A program made the position numbers and the translations under genes. Source: an uncultured Clostridia bacterium (GTDB lineage: Bacteria; Bacillota; Peptococcia; Peptococcales; Peptococcaceae). Taken from it: a DNA stretch of 64,000 nucleotides. Shown one piece after another: positions 35,810 through 45,337 of this stretch. A model generated the notes under the pieces. It made no database searches. It saw nothing but the letters and a program-made list of their open reading frames with translations, and was not told the origin of the DNA. Every line of letters begins with the position of its first letter. Position 1 is the stretch's first letter. The DNA lies in NCBI GenBank assembly GCA_944391285.1, contig CALXSY010000003.1:1-64000 (forward strand). Reading direction: 5' to 3'.

Positions 35810-37135
35810 ATGCAAAACAATTTGCTTACCGCCAATATTAAGGGAGTATATTATAAATATCTTTCTGCCGCCTTCGGCAGCGCACTGATTATCTGCATTT
35901 ACTGCACAGTCGATACGGCTGTTGTCGGGCATTACGCCGGTCCCAACGGTATTTCCGCCCTGGCTATTGTCATGCCTATTTGGACTATTCTTTACAGTCT
36001 CGGTACGTTAACCGGCATCGGCGGTTCTATTTTGTACAGTACCGCTAAAGGCAAGGACAATATTCATCAAGCCCAGCAGTTTTTTACTGCTTCTTTATAT
36101 CTCACTGTTACTATCGGCGTCCTTTGCTGGCTGGGCATCTGCCTTTTTGAAGATGCATTGCTGCGTTTTTTCGGCGCTAATGAACTTTTGCTGCCTATCG
36201 CTAAGGAATATTTATTAGCCATCAAATTTGTCATTCCCCTTTTTCCTCTTTCTCAAATGCTATCCGCCTTTTTGCGCAATGACAATGACCCGATTCGTGC
36301 GACCATAGCCGTTTTAAGCGGCGGCATTTTTAATGTTTTCGGCGATATTTATTTTGTATTTACCTTAGATATGGGCGTTTTTGGTGCTGGATTGGCTACG
36401 GCTATCGGCGATGCTATTACTATTATAATTTTAATTTCCCACTTTTTCAGCAAGAAAAATTCTTTAATGCTTGCCAAGGTGCATTTTTTTTATACCAAAG
36501 CCAAAGCGATTTTTGTCAATGGCTTCTCTACCTTTTTTACCGATATTGCCATGGGCATTATCACTGTTTTGTTTAACCGCCAAATTCTCTACTACGCCGG
36601 CTTAGATGCTTTGGCAGTCTATGGAGTCATCACTCAGCTGGCAATGACCGTCCAAAGCTCATCCTATTGCATAGGACAAGCCGCTCAGCCGTTAATCAGC
36701 ATTAACTATGGCGCTGCTCATTTTGATAGGGTTAAAAGAACTTTGAGATACAGCTTGGTCACTTCTGCCGTCTTTGGCTTGTGTTGGTTCGGTTTGGTAA
36801 GCGCTGTGCCTAATGTCTTTGTCAATATTTTTATGACGCCTACTGACAGCGTTTTAGCCATTGCCCCAAATATTATCCGTATTTACGTTATCTCCTTTTT
36901 GCTTCTGCCTTTCAATATTTTTGCCGCTTATTATTTTCAAACCATTCTCAAACCCCACACCTCTTTTATTTTCTCCATCATGCGCGGGTTAGTTTTAAGC
37001 GGCTTCTTTATAATTATCCTGCCTTTAGCTTTCGGCGCTGATTATGTTTGGTTTGCTATGCTCTTTACCGAAATTATAATCGCCATCGCCTCTGTTTTCT
37101 TTATCAAACGCTATACGGCTCAATTAGGCAAATAA
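35810..37135 (+). CDS. MATE-family efflux transporter
   Basis: A 441-residue, ~12-helix cation-coupled drug/toxin exporter. The two halves share the MATE pattern: YCTVDTAVVGHYAGPNGISALAIVMPIW early and QAAQPLISINYGAAHFDRVKRTLRYS in the second half. Cotranscribed with the MarR gene; a shared hairpin ends the unit. Confidence 0.93.
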   Translation: MQNNLLTANIKGVYYKYLSAAFGSALIICIYCTVDTAVVGHYAGPNGISALAIVMPIWTILYSLGTLTGIGGSILYSTAKGKDNIHQAQQFFTASLYLTVTIGVLCWLGICLFEDALLRFFGANELLLPIAKEYLLAIKFVIPLFPLSQMLSAFLRNDNDPIRATIAVLSGGIFNVFGDIYFVFTLDMGVFGAGLATAIGDAITIIILISHFFSKKNSLMLAKVHFFYTKAKAIFVNGFSTFFTDIAMGIITVLFNRQILYYAGLDALAVYGVITQLAMTVQSSSYCIGQAAQPLISINYGAAHFDRVKRTLRYSLVTSAVFGLCWFGLVSAVPNVFVNIFMTPTDSVLAIAPNIIRIYVISFLLLPFNIFAAYYFQTILKPHTSFIFSIMRGLVLSGFFIIILPLAFGADYVWFAMLFTEIIIAIASVFFIKRYTAQLGK

Positions 37136-37138
37136 AAA

Positions 37139-37166
37139 AGCCGGAAGGATTTCCTTCCGGTTTTTT
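37139..37166. terminator. Bidirectional terminator between MATE and lysE-like genes
   Basis: Stem CCGGAAGGA / TCCTTCCGG with A-rich left and T-rich right flanks; serves both converging genes. Confidence 0.85.
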
Positions 37167-37779
37167 AGACGCTCAGTATTTTGTATAATTCCCAAAACAG
37201 CTTTAAACCATAAAACATGATTACTGTGCCGCAGATTATATTGAGCAAGCGCAAAGTCCTTGCCGTAATTTTAGCGGCAAAGGTTGAAAGCACTAACGCC
37301 AAGGTGTTGAACCAGCAAAAAGAAGCGCCGGTCACCCCTAAAATAAAGTATGCCGCTTTCTCAGCCGGCAGAGTGGTATAAAAAGCCCCCAAAAGCAGAC
37401 TGCCGTCCAGAATTGCCTGAGGATTGCACCAGGTCACCACGCAGGCAGCAATGATAATTTGCCGCCACGGCAAAACATTTTTTTCATAAACCAGTTCCTC
37501 TGGCTTGGACAAAATCAGCTTGATGCCGATAAGCACTACCACTGTTCCGCCTATGATTAAAACAGCAATTTTTAACGCCTGATAGCTGCTTAAGACCATG
37601 CCTATGCCAAAAAAACAAGCCAATGCCAAGGTTATATCAAAAAAAGCGACGATCAATGCCACCGTTACCGCCCGTTGTCTGCGAGAATTTAAGGCAGTAT
37701 TGATTACAAACATATTTTGCATGCCGATAGGCGCTACATAAGCTAATCCCATCAAAAGCCCTTGCCAAAAGTATTCCAT
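37165..37779 (-). CDS. LysE/ArgO-family amino acid exporter
   Basis: A 204-residue, six-helix exporter. The N-terminal GLLMGLAYVAPIGMQNMFVINTAL matches the ArgO/LysE signature (PIGPQN-like), and TWCNPQAILDGSLLLGAFY is the conserved second loop. Exports basic or other amino acids. It begins 6 nt after the nitroreductase gene, probably cotranscribed. Confidence 0.9.
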   Translation of the reverse strand: MEYFWQGLLMGLAYVAPIGMQNMFVINTALNSRRQRAVTVALIVAFFDITLALACFFGIGMVLSSYQALKIAVLIIGGTVVVLIGIKLILSKPEELVYEKNVLPWRQIIIAACVVTWCNPQAILDGSLLLGAFYTTLPAEKAAYFILGVTGASFCWFNTLALVLSTFAAKITARTLRLLNIICGTVIMFYGLKLFWELYKILSV

Positions 37780-37785
37780 GCCTTT

Positions 37786-38460
37786 TTAATCCACCCACTC
37801 AAAATTTTCCTTGCCGGCGCCTAATTCAAAATGCAGCTTCACGATTCCCAAATCAATCTGCGAATAAAAGCCTCCGGTAGCTTCAGCCTTTACCTGCCTG
37901 TCGCCAATCAAGGTAAAAAGAAATTTTTGCTGATTGACAGCTGTCGGTGCTAAGGCTGCCATTTCCACGCCGTTCCTAAACCATTGGGGAATTGGTTCGG
38001 CGGCTTTATAAAGCTTCTCTAAGGGCTTGTTTTTATGAGCAATACCCTTAGTTTCACCATAGCCAAAAGCGATAACACAGACTAATTTTTCTTTCGCCTG
38101 CAATTTCAGAGGTATTTTGCCTTTAGCAAAGGTTAGGGCAACCCAGCAAGTGTTAAGTCCCAGCATTTGCATAGTTAGAACCAATTTTTCGCCGTAATAA
38201 CCACATCTTTCGTCCAAATCCTCACTTTTTTCACCCACCAGGGCAATATAGTTTTTGGCGTTGCGAAATTTGCCGTAGTGTGCCAGCAAGCTTTTAAAAG
38301 CTTGGGGCTCATCGGTAAACATCTGTATATTTAAGCCGCTCAACTGATTGATTGCGGCAATTTTCTCTTGCAAGGCTTCGACAATCTCCGGCGCTATTTT
38401 TTTGTCCTGATAACTGCGCACCGAATGCCGTTCCTGAATTGCTTGGATAATATCCATCAT
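37786..38460 (-). CDS. Nitroreductase-family protein (TM1586 type)
   Basis: A 224-residue FMN-binding reductase. RHSVRSYQDKKIAPEIVEAL opens the domain with the FMN-phosphate Arg residues; YGEKLVLTMQMLGLNTCWVALTF and the C-terminal block (PQWFRNGVEMAALAPTAVNQQ; GIVKLHFELGA) fit the putative TM nitroreductase subfamily. Physiological substrate unknown. Two adjacent ATGs follow GGGGTGAG. Confidence 0.88.
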   Translation of the reverse strand: MMDIIQAIQERHSVRSYQDKKIAPEIVEALQEKIAAINQLSGLNIQMFTDEPQAFKSLLAHYGKFRNAKNYIALVGEKSEDLDERCGYYGEKLVLTMQMLGLNTCWVALTFAKGKIPLKLQAKEKLVCVIAFGYGETKGIAHKNKPLEKLYKAAEPIPQWFRNGVEMAALAPTAVNQQKFLFTLIGDRQVKAEATGGFYSQIDLGIVKLHFELGAGKENFEWVD

Positions 38461-38496
38461 CTCACCCCTCTTTAGCTCAATATTTCTTCAGCAAAA

Positions 38497-38529
38497 ATGC
38501 TCTATGCACAAAAACTGCACATAGAGCAT
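38497..38529 (-). terminator. Terminator of the DUF134 gene
   Basis: Inverted arms ATGCTCTATG / CATAGAGCAT, with TTTTT following in the minus direction, 15 nt after the stop codon. Confidence 0.65.
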
Positions 38530-38543
38530 CAACTGCCGCTTTT

Positions 38544-38927
38544 TTACTCTTGCGGCGCTTCTTCATTTTTTGCATTATCATGCTTGCGATGACAGCAGCT
38601 GTCATTGTGACAGCAGTCTGTATCGGAGCCATCACACAAAGTATAATCGCCGCCTTCGATGCTTAAGCTTTTGCCGTTTACTAAGGCATCGGCCAGCTTA
38701 CGGCGAGCATCATTGTAAATCCATTGAACCGTGGTGCGGGCAACTTTCATCTGGCCTGCGCACATCTCCTGTGTAAAACCTTCCAAATCAATCAGGCGGA
38801 TGGTCTCATATTCATCAATACTCATGCTGATATGATCCTGCCCGTCTTTATCTAACGGTCCAAACTGACAATTATCCGGCATCATGCAAATCTTTCTACA
38901 TTTTTTAGGTCTTGGCACGGCTCTCAC
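38544..38927 (-). CDS. DUF134 (UPF0251) DNA-binding protein
   Basis: A 127-residue protein with a sigma-70 region 4-like HTH: ISMSIDEYETIRLIDLEGFTQEMCAGQMKVARTTVQWIYNDARRKLADALV. The N-terminus has the family's RPKKCRKIC start. A Cys/His-rich tail (CDGSDTDCCHNDSCCHRKH) may bind metal. Targets unknown; the family often sits near NifX/NifB-like or ATPase genes, none of which is here. Confidence 0.88.
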   Translation of the reverse strand: MRAVPRPKKCRKICMMPDNCQFGPLDKDGQDHISMSIDEYETIRLIDLEGFTQEMCAGQMKVARTTVQWIYNDARRKLADALVNGKSLSIEGGDYTLCDGSDTDCCHNDSCCHRKHDNAKNEEAPQE

Positions 38928-38955
38928 CTCACACTCATTATCTAATAAATTTACC

Positions 38956-40500
38956 CTATTTAGCGTACTCTACGGCTCTGGTTTCTCTGGTAACGATTAC
39001 TTTGATTTGACCTGGGTATTCCAATTCAGCTTCAATGCGTTTAACGATATCACGGGAAATCCGTGCTGCCTCTACATCGTCAATCTTATCCGGTTTAACG
39101 ATAACTCGGATTTCGCGACCGGCTTGAATAGCATAACACTTATCAACACCGTCAAAGCTGTTGGCGATTTCCTCCAATTTTTCCAACCGGCGCAAATATG
39201 CTTCCAAAGTCTCACGGCGTGCGCCGGGACGGGCAGCAGAGATAGCATCGGCAGCAGCTACCAAAACTGCTTCAACAGTAGTCGGCTCGACATCGCCGTG
39301 GTGCGCCATGATAGCATTAACAACCTCTTTGCTTTCACGGTAACGTTTAGCCAAATCAGCACCGATAGTAATATGCGGTCCTTCCACCTCGTGATCCACT
39401 GCTTTACCGATATCATGCAGCAAACCGGCTCTTTTAGCCAGCTGTACATCTACGCCTAATTCAGCAGCCATAATTCCTGCCAAATGAGCAACCTCGATGG
39501 AGTGCTTCAAAACATTTTGCCCATAGCTGGTGCGGTATTTCAACCGACCCAAGAGCTTGATAATTTCCGGATGCAATCCCTGCACTCCGGTATCAAAGGT
39601 AGCTTGCTCGCCTTCCTCACGAATACGAGTTTCCACCTCTTTTTGCGCTTTCTCCACCATTTCCTCAATACGAGCAGGATGGATACGTCCGTCAACAATC
39701 AATTTCTCCAAAGCAATACGGGCGATTTCTCTTTTAATAGGATCAAAGCCCGAAAGAATGACTGCTTCCGGAGTATCATCAATAATTAAATCTATGCCTG
39801 TTAAATTCTCCAAAGTACGAATATTTCTGCCCTCACGACCGATGATTCGTCCCTTCATTTCATCATTAGGCAAAGCCACGACAGAAACAGTCGTTTCTGC
39901 CACATAATCGGCAGCACACCGCTGAATAGCCTGAGAAATAATCTCCTGGGCATTCTTCTCGGCTTGCTCCTTGGCATTATTTTCTAATTCTTTGATTAAA
40001 ATTGCTGTTTCATACTTGATTTCTTCTTCAACCTTGTTCAGCAAATATTCCCGAGCCTCATCGCTGGTTAATCCAGCCAAGCGTTCTAACTCTGCTACTT
40101 GCTTTTCATAAAGCTCATTGACCTGGGCTTTAAGTTTTTCTACTTGCGCTTCTGCTTTTTGCATCGCTTCTTCTTTACGCTCCATAGCGTCCATTTTGCG
40201 ATCCAAAGCATCTTCTTTTTGATTTAAGCGTTTTTCCGTTTTTTGTACTTCGGCACGTCTTTCTTTAACTTCTTTTTCTGCCTCATTGCGAATACGATAA
40301 GCCTCGTCTTTAGCTTCTAAAGCGGCGCTTTTCTTAATAGCTTCTACGTCTTTATTGGCATCATTGACAATTCTTTTGGCTTCATCTTCGGCAGATTTTA
40401 TAGCGGCTTCGGCAGTTTTCTTGCGTATTACATAACCGATGATACCGCCTATACACAAAGCTACTATACCTAAAATTGCAGGTACTAAAATATCCAGCAT
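38956..40500 (-). CDS. rny: Ribonuclease Y
   Basis: A membrane-anchored endoribonuclease that starts mRNA decay. The 514-residue protein has an N-terminal helix ([20 protein letters not shown]), a long coiled coil (about 25-200), a KH domain ([21 protein letters not shown]) and an HD domain ([16 protein letters not shown], the catalytic HD). Ribosome binding site GAGGAGG. A terminator-like hairpin precedes the gene inside its leader. Confidence 0.97.
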   Translation of the reverse strand: MLDILVPAILGIVALCIGGIIGYVIRKKTAEAAIKSAEDEAKRIVNDANKDVEAIKKSAALEAKDEAYRIRNEAEKEVKERRAEVQKTEKRLNQKEDALDRKMDAMERKEEAMQKAEAQVEKLKAQVNELYEKQVAELERLAGLTSDEAREYLLNKVEEEIKYETAILIKELENNAKEQAEKNAQEIISQAIQRCAADYVAETTVSVVALPNDEMKGRIIGREGRNIRTLENLTGIDLIIDDTPEAVILSGFDPIKREIARIALEKLIVDGRIHPARIEEMVEKAQKEVETRIREEGEQATFDTGVQGLHPEIIKLLGRLKYRTSYGQNVLKHSIEVAHLAGIMAAELGVDVQLAKRAGLLHDIGKAVDHEVEGPHITIGADLAKRYRESKEVVNAIMAHHGDVEPTTVEAVLVAAADAISAARPGARRETLEAYLRRLEKLEEIANSFDGVDKCYAIQAGREIRVIVKPDKIDDVEAARISRDIVKRIEAELEYPGQIKVIVTRETRAVEYAK

Positions 40501-40583
40501 ACTTTACCTCCTCTCCCCTTTTTTTAAATTATTTTTTTCATAAGAACAAAACTTTTTTGCGCTGTTTATGTTTTTATTTTCAC

Positions 40584-40614
40584 AAAAAAAGCAAACCGAA
40601 CTTACGCGGTTTGC
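40584..40614 (-). terminator. Intrinsic terminator in the rny leader
   Basis: Minus strand: stem GCAAACCG / CGGTTTGC with an 8-nt loop followed by seven T. Confidence 0.75.
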
Positions 40615-40735
40615 TTCCATCTACATATAAATATCCGTTACACAACAAAAAAAGCCCCTATCCAGCTTTATATATGCTTTTTTAATTTATATATAGTAAT
40701 CTGCCTTAAGCAGCCACAAAAACACAAACAGTTCC
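40584..40735 (-). ncRNA. Candidate ~150-nt small RNA or attenuated leader upstream of rny
   Basis: Bounded by a strong promoter and an intrinsic terminator, with no open frame of note. The GGAACT near the 5' end could pair with AGTTC in the terminator loop. I do not recognise a known RNA family (not clearly 6S, and no riboswitch signature). Confidence 0.35.
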
Positions 40736-40741
40736 TTTATT

Positions 40742-40770
40742 ATTGTAGCGTGAAAAAGCCTTTCTGTCAA
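40742..40770 (-). promoter_or_regulatory. Promoter of the rny leader
   Basis: Minus-strand TTGACA, 17-nt spacer, TACAAT. Confidence 0.75.
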
Positions 40771-40834
40771 GCTTTAGTGACAAGTTTTATTATAATAATT
40801 TGAAATTACTATCTTTAAATTATTCTTGCGCAAA

Positions 40835-41902
40835 CTAACGGCTTTTTTCTTCTTTGCTTCTCTTTAGCCCCTTCTTCAGCTTTTCCCACAAAAAACAAAC
40901 TATTGCGGTTATAACTGTCACGCTGGCTGCTCTTAAAATCAAGATGATGCTCATATCCAAGCCCGGCAGTCTTTGCAAAGCGTATTCGCACGCCAAAAGA
41001 AAAAACATATGCCATAAATAAATATTGTAGCTTTGGCGGTCCCAAAACAAGAATAACCTGCTTTGGCTGAAAGGCAAATTTTTCAGCTCATATGCCAGCA
41101 TAAACAAAAAAACTATAGCGCTGCTGAGATAAAAATGCTTCCACAATTCCACATACTGAAATTTCAAACCGCCGTACATGGTGTAATAATAAAAATGCAG
41201 GTAGCCCAATACTGCCGCTAAAAAGCAAAGGCTGATCAAAAGCTTGTTCTTTTCCAGCATTTGCAGAAACTGCTCATAATATCTGCCTATATAGCAGCCC
41301 AACAGCCAGTAAAACACATAGCTTACAAAGATGCGGTCGGTAAAATGATTGATCCCTCTTAAATCTATCAGGGCATTTGCCGAAGACCAAAAAAGTATAT
41401 TGACCGCCAATGCCGCGCCTAAAGCCACCGGCATGGAGCAGGAAGCTACTATTTTGCGCCACAGGGGCATCAAAAGATAAAACTGCACCAAGGCTACCAC
41501 AAAATAAAAATGCGAAGCCACATTGCCTAAACAAAGAAACTTAAGCCATTCAACTATGCCTAATCTGTAAGCGCCTATAGCGCAAAAGGCTAAATAATAA
41601 ACCGTTACCGCCACCGCATAAGGAATAATTATTTTGCTGGCTCGCCTGAGGTAAAATTCTTTGGCACTGAAGGGACGGTCAAATTTTAAAAAGAGCTTTA
41701 CACCGCTTAAAAACAAAAAACCGTAAACTGCCACCGAGCAGATATTCCACGGCAGATAAACAACCATAAACTGCCACGAATTTTTCTCCAACCCTACCAT
41801 ACCGGCTGATAAGGTATGAATAGCAAGCACCATCAGGCAAAAGAGAACATTTAAAATGGATATTTCAACTTTTTTTGCAGATTTTTGCACATTTTGCGCC
41901 AT
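40835..41902 (-). CDS. Acyltransferase family 3 membrane protein
   Basis: A ~355-residue integral membrane acyltransferase (OatA/WecH-like) with about ten helices. Family features: VLFCLMVLAIHTLS with the catalytic-type His in the first helix, FLFLSGVKLFLKF, then YLRRASKIIIPYAVAV with the Arg following helix 3. It probably O-acetylates a cell-surface glycan or lipid. Start at the ATG after AAGGTGA; a GTG 9 nt upstream lies in that site. It begins 10 nt after the recX stop. Confidence 0.87.
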   Translation of the reverse strand: MAQNVQKSAKKVEISILNVLFCLMVLAIHTLSAGMVGLEKNSWQFMVVYLPWNICSVAVYGFLFLSGVKLFLKFDRPFSAKEFYLRRASKIIIPYAVAVTVYYLAFCAIGAYRLGIVEWLKFLCLGNVASHFYFVVALVQFYLLMPLWRKIVASCSMPVALGAALAVNILFWSSANALIDLRGINHFTDRIFVSYVFYWLLGCYIGRYYEQFLQMLEKNKLLISLCFLAAVLGYLHFYYYTMYGGLKFQYVELWKHFYLSSAIVFLFMLAYELKNLPFSQSRLFLFWDRQSYNIYLWHMFFLLACEYALQRLPGLDMSIILILRAASVTVITAIVCFLWEKLKKGLKRSKEEKSR

Positions 41903-41912
41903 ATTTTTCACC

Positions 41913-42371
41913 TTACTGCTTATTTTGGGGCGAATTTTTTGCCCTTTCTATATTTTCCAATGCTCTGCGCGCCGCCTGATTGGTAAATCCCCGCCCTAAT
42001 AAATAGCGCATCAGCTTGTCCTTGCTTTCAGCCGGACGCTTCAAGGCTATTTTCTGCGCCAGCTCTTCTTCTACCTCCGGGCACATATTTTCTGCCAAGG
42101 CTTGATTGATAATCTGAGCCTTGACGCCTCTTTTTCTCAGCTCGACATAGATTTTCTTGCTGCCGCAGGGATTGAAATTAATTTTATCTCTTATAAAGGC
42201 TCCGGCATAGGCCGAGTCATTCAGATAGCCGTACTCCTTGAGCTTAGCCAAAACCTCCAAAATATCCTCCCTGCCGCAGCCTTTTTCCTGCAAATATTTC
42301 GCCATCTCATATTCGCTGCGCATGCGCGCATTCAAATATTTGACTGCTTTTTTCAAGACTTCCTCTTCCAT
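41913..42371 (-). CDS. recX: RecX regulatory protein
   Basis: A 152-residue helical three-repeat protein that modulates RecA filaments. AVKYLNARMRSEYEMAKYLQEKG, LKEYGYLNDSAYAGAFIRDKI and LLGRGFTNQAARRALENI are the RecX repeats. Its start overlaps the recA stop (TAATG), the usual linkage. Confidence 0.93.
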   Translation of the reverse strand: MEEEVLKKAVKYLNARMRSEYEMAKYLQEKGCGREDILEVLAKLKEYGYLNDSAYAGAFIRDKINFNPCGSKKIYVELRKRGVKAQIINQALAENMCPEVEEELAQKIALKRPAESKDKLMRYLLGRGFTNQAARRALENIERAKNSPQNKQ

Positions 42372-43546
42372 TATTCCTCCATGTCAAAAAAGTCGTCGTC
42401 CAAAAATTCCGCGCCTTCCAGCAAATCTCCCATGCCTTCAGCACCGTCAAAACGCTCTATTTCTGCATCCTCCGCCAATAAATCAGCTCTTTTGGCGTCC
42501 AAATCCACATTATCCTGCGCCAAAATTGCCCGAATCTTGCTTTCAATCTCGCCGGAAATATCAGCATTGGCTTCCAAAAACTTTTTGGAGTTTTCTCTGC
42601 CCTGTCCCATGCGCTCGCCTTCATAAGAATACCAAGCGCCGCTTTTTTTAACGATATTTAATTCTACCGCAATATCCAGCAAATCGCCCATTTTAGAGAT
42701 ACCTTCGCCAAACATCAAATCAAACTCGGCGGTTTTAAAAGGCGGAGCTACTTTATTTTTGACAACTTTTATGCGAGTACGGTTGCCAATGACATCGCTG
42801 CCTTGCTTAATTGCCTCTACTCTACGCACGTCTAAACGCACCGAAGCATAAAACTTCAGCGCCCGTCCGCCGGTAGTAGTTTCCGGATTACCGTAAGACA
42901 CGCCGATTTTTTCCCGGATTTGGTTGATAAAAATCAAAGTGGTATTGTTAATATTAACATTAGCAGTAAGCTTACGCAAAGCCTGACTCATCAAACGAGC
43001 CAATAAACCCACATGGCTATCTCCCATTTCGCCTTCGATTTCCGAGCGAGGAGTTAATGCTGCAACTGAATCAATAACTACGATATCCACAGCTCCGCTG
43101 CGCACAAGGGCATCGGTTATTTCCAAAGCTTGTTCGCCGTGATCCGGCTGGCTTACATATAAATTGTCGATATCTACGCCGATTTTCTTAGCATAAATTG
43201 GATCCAACGCATGCTCAGCGTCGATATAAGCGGCAATACCGCCTTGTTTTTGGCATTCGGCAACGATATGCAGAGCTACGGTCGTTTTACCGGAAGACTC
43301 AGGACCGTAAATTTCGATAATACGTCCTTTGGGCACTCCGCCAACCCCCAATGCGCAATCCAAGGAAATCGAGCCGGTAGGAATAGCCTCGATCTCGATT
43401 TTTTGTTTGTCACCTAAGCGCATCAAAGCCCCTTTGCCGAAAGTTTTGTCGATTTCTGCCAAGGCTTTTTCCAAAGCTTCCTGTCTTTTGCCAAACTCCG
43501 CCGCCGGAGTTTTATATTTTAACTTTTTCTTATCTTTTTCTGCCAT
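42371..43546 (-). CDS. recA: RecA recombinase
   Basis: ATP-dependent strand exchange and SOS coprotease. Walker [19 protein letters not shown] Walker [15 protein letters not shown], and the [21 protein letters not shown] loop L2 are intact. At 391 residues it has a C-terminal tail about 35-40 residues longer than E. coli RecA, very acidic ([15 protein letters not shown]). No Firmicute LexA box (CGAAC-N4-GTTCG) is visible in the upstream region. Confidence 0.98.
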   Translation of the reverse strand: MAEKDKKKLKYKTPAAEFGKRQEALEKALAEIDKTFGKGALMRLGDKQKIEIEAIPTGSISLDCALGVGGVPKGRIIEIYGPESSGKTTVALHIVAECQKQGGIAAYIDAEHALDPIYAKKIGVDIDNLYVSQPDHGEQALEITDALVRSGAVDIVVIDSVAALTPRSEIEGEMGDSHVGLLARLMSQALRKLTANVNINNTTLIFINQIREKIGVSYGNPETTTGGRALKFYASVRLDVRRVEAIKQGSDVIGNRTRIKVVKNKVAPPFKTAEFDLMFGEGISKMGDLLDIAVELNIVKKSGAWYSYEGERMGQGRENSKKFLEANADISGEIESKIRAILAQDNVDLDAKRADLLAEDAEIERFDGAEGMGDLLEGAEFLDDDFFDMEE

Positions 43547-43581
43547 GATTCTGCCTCCTAATAATTTTACATTTATGCTTT

Positions 43582-43610
43582 ATTTTATCATGAATTTTAG
43601 CATATTTCAA
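43582..43610 (-). promoter_or_regulatory. recA promoter
   Basis: Minus-strand TTGAAA, 17-nt spacer, TAAAAT. Confidence 0.6.
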
Positions 43611-43700
43611 CAAAAAGAAAGCTGCTTTGCCAAACAATTTATGCTTGTTTTTTTTAAATCTCTTTATTGGCTTGTAATTTTTAGTTTTTATGGCGTATTG

Positions 43701-43729
43701 TTGACTTTTGGCGATATTTTTGTTAAAAT
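43701..43729 (+). promoter_or_regulatory. Promoter of the lipid kinase-thiN pair
   Basis: TTGACT, 17-nt spacer, TAAAAT with an extended -10 TG. Confidence 0.65.
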
Positions 43730-43760
43730 ACTCTTAAGTTTGTTTAAAGGAGCATGCCTT

Positions 43761-44648
43761 ATGAAGCATATGCTTTTTATCATCAACCCCAAGGCCGGGA
43801 TGCAGAAAATTTCCCGTCCGTTATTATCAATTATTCAAACATTTTCCGACGGCGGCTTTTTGCCTACTGTTTTAACTACCCAAAAACAAGGCGACGCCAC
43901 GGAATTCGTGCGCTTATACGGCAAAGATAACGATTTAATCGTTTGTTCCGGCGGCGATGGCACCTTTAATGAGGTAGTGGAAGGCTTAAAAACCGGTGAT
44001 TTGGATTTGCCTATCGGTTATTTGCCGGCCGGCAGTACCAATGATTTTGCCAACAGCTTAAATCTTTCCACCGATCTGGGCAAAGCCGCCAAGGATATCG
44101 TGCAAGGAGAAGAATACCATATCGATTTGGGCTTATACAATAACCGCTACTTTTCTTATGTCGCTTGCTGCGGTGCTTTTGCCAAAACCTCTTACAGCAC
44201 GCCGCAAAATATTAAAAATATCCTCGGGCATCTGGCTTATGTATTAAACGGAGTCAAGGATTTGCCGTCCTTCCAAAAAGAGCATATCCGTATTGAAACC
44301 AACGGTCAAACCTACGAAGACGATTATATTTACTGCGGAGTAAGCAACGCTACCGTTTTAGGCGGAGTGTTGAAATTTGATGAGCTTTTGGTGGATATGA
44401 GCGACGGTTTATTTGAAATCATGCTGGTAAAATTCCCGACCAATCCTTTGGATTTAGAAAAAATCGTGCGGGCATTGGTAAGCGGCAATTATGCCGACTG
44501 CCCGATGATCGAGTTTATTCATACCTCTGAGGTTGATTTCTATTTCGAATATCCAGTACCTTGGTCTATTGACGGCGAGTATGATCCCGGAGATACCCAT
44601 GTGCATATCCAAAATATGCCCAAAGCCTTGCGTGTAATCAAACGCTGA
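43761..44648 (+). CDS. Diacylglycerol kinase-family lipid kinase (DgkB/YegS type)
   Basis: Phosphorylates diacylglycerol or a related lipid in the cytoplasm. The 295-residue protein has FIINPKAGMQK, the nucleotide-binding CSGGDGTFNEVVEGL and LPIGYLPAGSTNDFANSL, and the C-terminal WSIDGEYDPG element. The reading frame is open far upstream through recA, but AAAGGAG and the promoter fix this ATG. Followed by thiN. Confidence 0.93.
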   Translation: MKHMLFIINPKAGMQKISRPLLSIIQTFSDGGFLPTVLTTQKQGDATEFVRLYGKDNDLIVCSGGDGTFNEVVEGLKTGDLDLPIGYLPAGSTNDFANSLNLSTDLGKAAKDIVQGEEYHIDLGLYNNRYFSYVACCGAFAKTSYSTPQNIKNILGHLAYVLNGVKDLPSFQKEHIRIETNGQTYEDDYIYCGVSNATVLGGVLKFDELLVDMSDGLFEIMLVKFPTNPLDLEKIVRALVSGNYADCPMIEFIHTSEVDFYFEYPVPWSIDGEYDPGDTHVHIQNMPKALRVIKR

Positions 44649-44676
44649 GGTCGGATTATTAGGTAAGGAGATTATT

Positions 44677-45303
44677 ATGCAGCGTTGTGTTGTTATTGCC
44701 GGAGCAGAAATCAATGATTATGCTTATCTTAAAAGCCGGCTTTTAGAAGATGATTATATTATCTGCTGTGACAGCGGTCTTAAACATTGCTCAGCTTTAG
44801 GAGTAATGCCTAATCTTATAGTCGGCGATTTCGACTCCCACGAAAAACCCCGTCTCCCCGTTGAAACTATTGTTCTGCCCTGTGAAAAGGACGATACCGA
44901 CACCTTTTTTGCGGTCAAGGAAGCTATTAGGCGAGGCTTTGAAAATTTTTTATTGCTGGGAGTCATCGGCGGCAGACTGGATCATAGCTTAGGCAATATA
45001 TCTGCCTTAGTTTATTTAGATAGTTTAGGTAAAACGGCTTTAGCCATTGATGATTATTCGGAGATGGAGATAATTTCGCAAAAAACTGCTTGCATCCCGG
45101 ATAGCTTTCCCTATTTTTCTGTTATAAATATCAGCGGCACTGCCAAAGATATCACCATTAAAAATGCCAAATATCCCTTGGAGAAAAGCCAAATAACCTG
45201 GGAATATCAATTCGGCGTGAGCAATGAGGTTTTGCCGGGGAAAACTGCAGAAGTTTCCTTAGGCGAAGGGAGATTGCTGGTAATCAAAGTGCGCAAAGCC
45301 TAA
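44677..45303 (+). CDS. thiN: Thiamine pyrophosphokinase
   Basis: Converts thiamine to thiamine diphosphate. A 208-residue protein with DDYIICCDSGLKHCSALGVMPNLIVGDFDSH, DDTDTFFAVKEAI and GVIGGRLDHSLGNI, all family hallmarks. Cotranscribed with the lipid kinase gene. Confidence 0.94.
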   Translation: MQRCVVIAGAEINDYAYLKSRLLEDDYIICCDSGLKHCSALGVMPNLIVGDFDSHEKPRLPVETIVLPCEKDDTDTFFAVKEAIRRGFENFLLLGVIGGRLDHSLGNISALVYLDSLGKTALAIDDYSEMEIISQKTACIPDSFPYFSVINISGTAKDITIKNAKYPLEKSQITWEYQFGVSNEVLPGKTAEVSLGEGRLLVIKVRKA

Positions 45304-45337
45304 AAAAGCGATGGAAAAATCCATCGCTTTTATTTTT
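45302..45337. terminator. Bidirectional terminator between thiN and the subtilase gene
   Basis: Stem GCGATGG / CCATCGC with A-rich left and T-rich right flanks. Confidence 0.85.

Larger units (their letters stand above)
40501..40834 (-). other. 330-nt gap upstream of rny: promoter, leader and hairpin
   Basis: No protein gene seen. It contains a near-consensus minus-strand promoter, then ~150 nt ending in a strong intrinsic terminator, then ~85 nt to rny. A second A-run/T-run hairpin (AAAAAAGC / GCTTTTTT around 40651-40685) lies in the middle. Confidence 0.6.

Noticed and set aside
43547-43650. LexA box upstream of recA
   Set aside because: No CGAAC-N4-GTTCG or close variant is visible; only a normal promoter.
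43329-43760. Long open upstream extension of the lipid kinase frame through recA
   Set aside because: It runs antisense to recA, and the promoter, AAAGGAG and family alignment all place the start at 43761.
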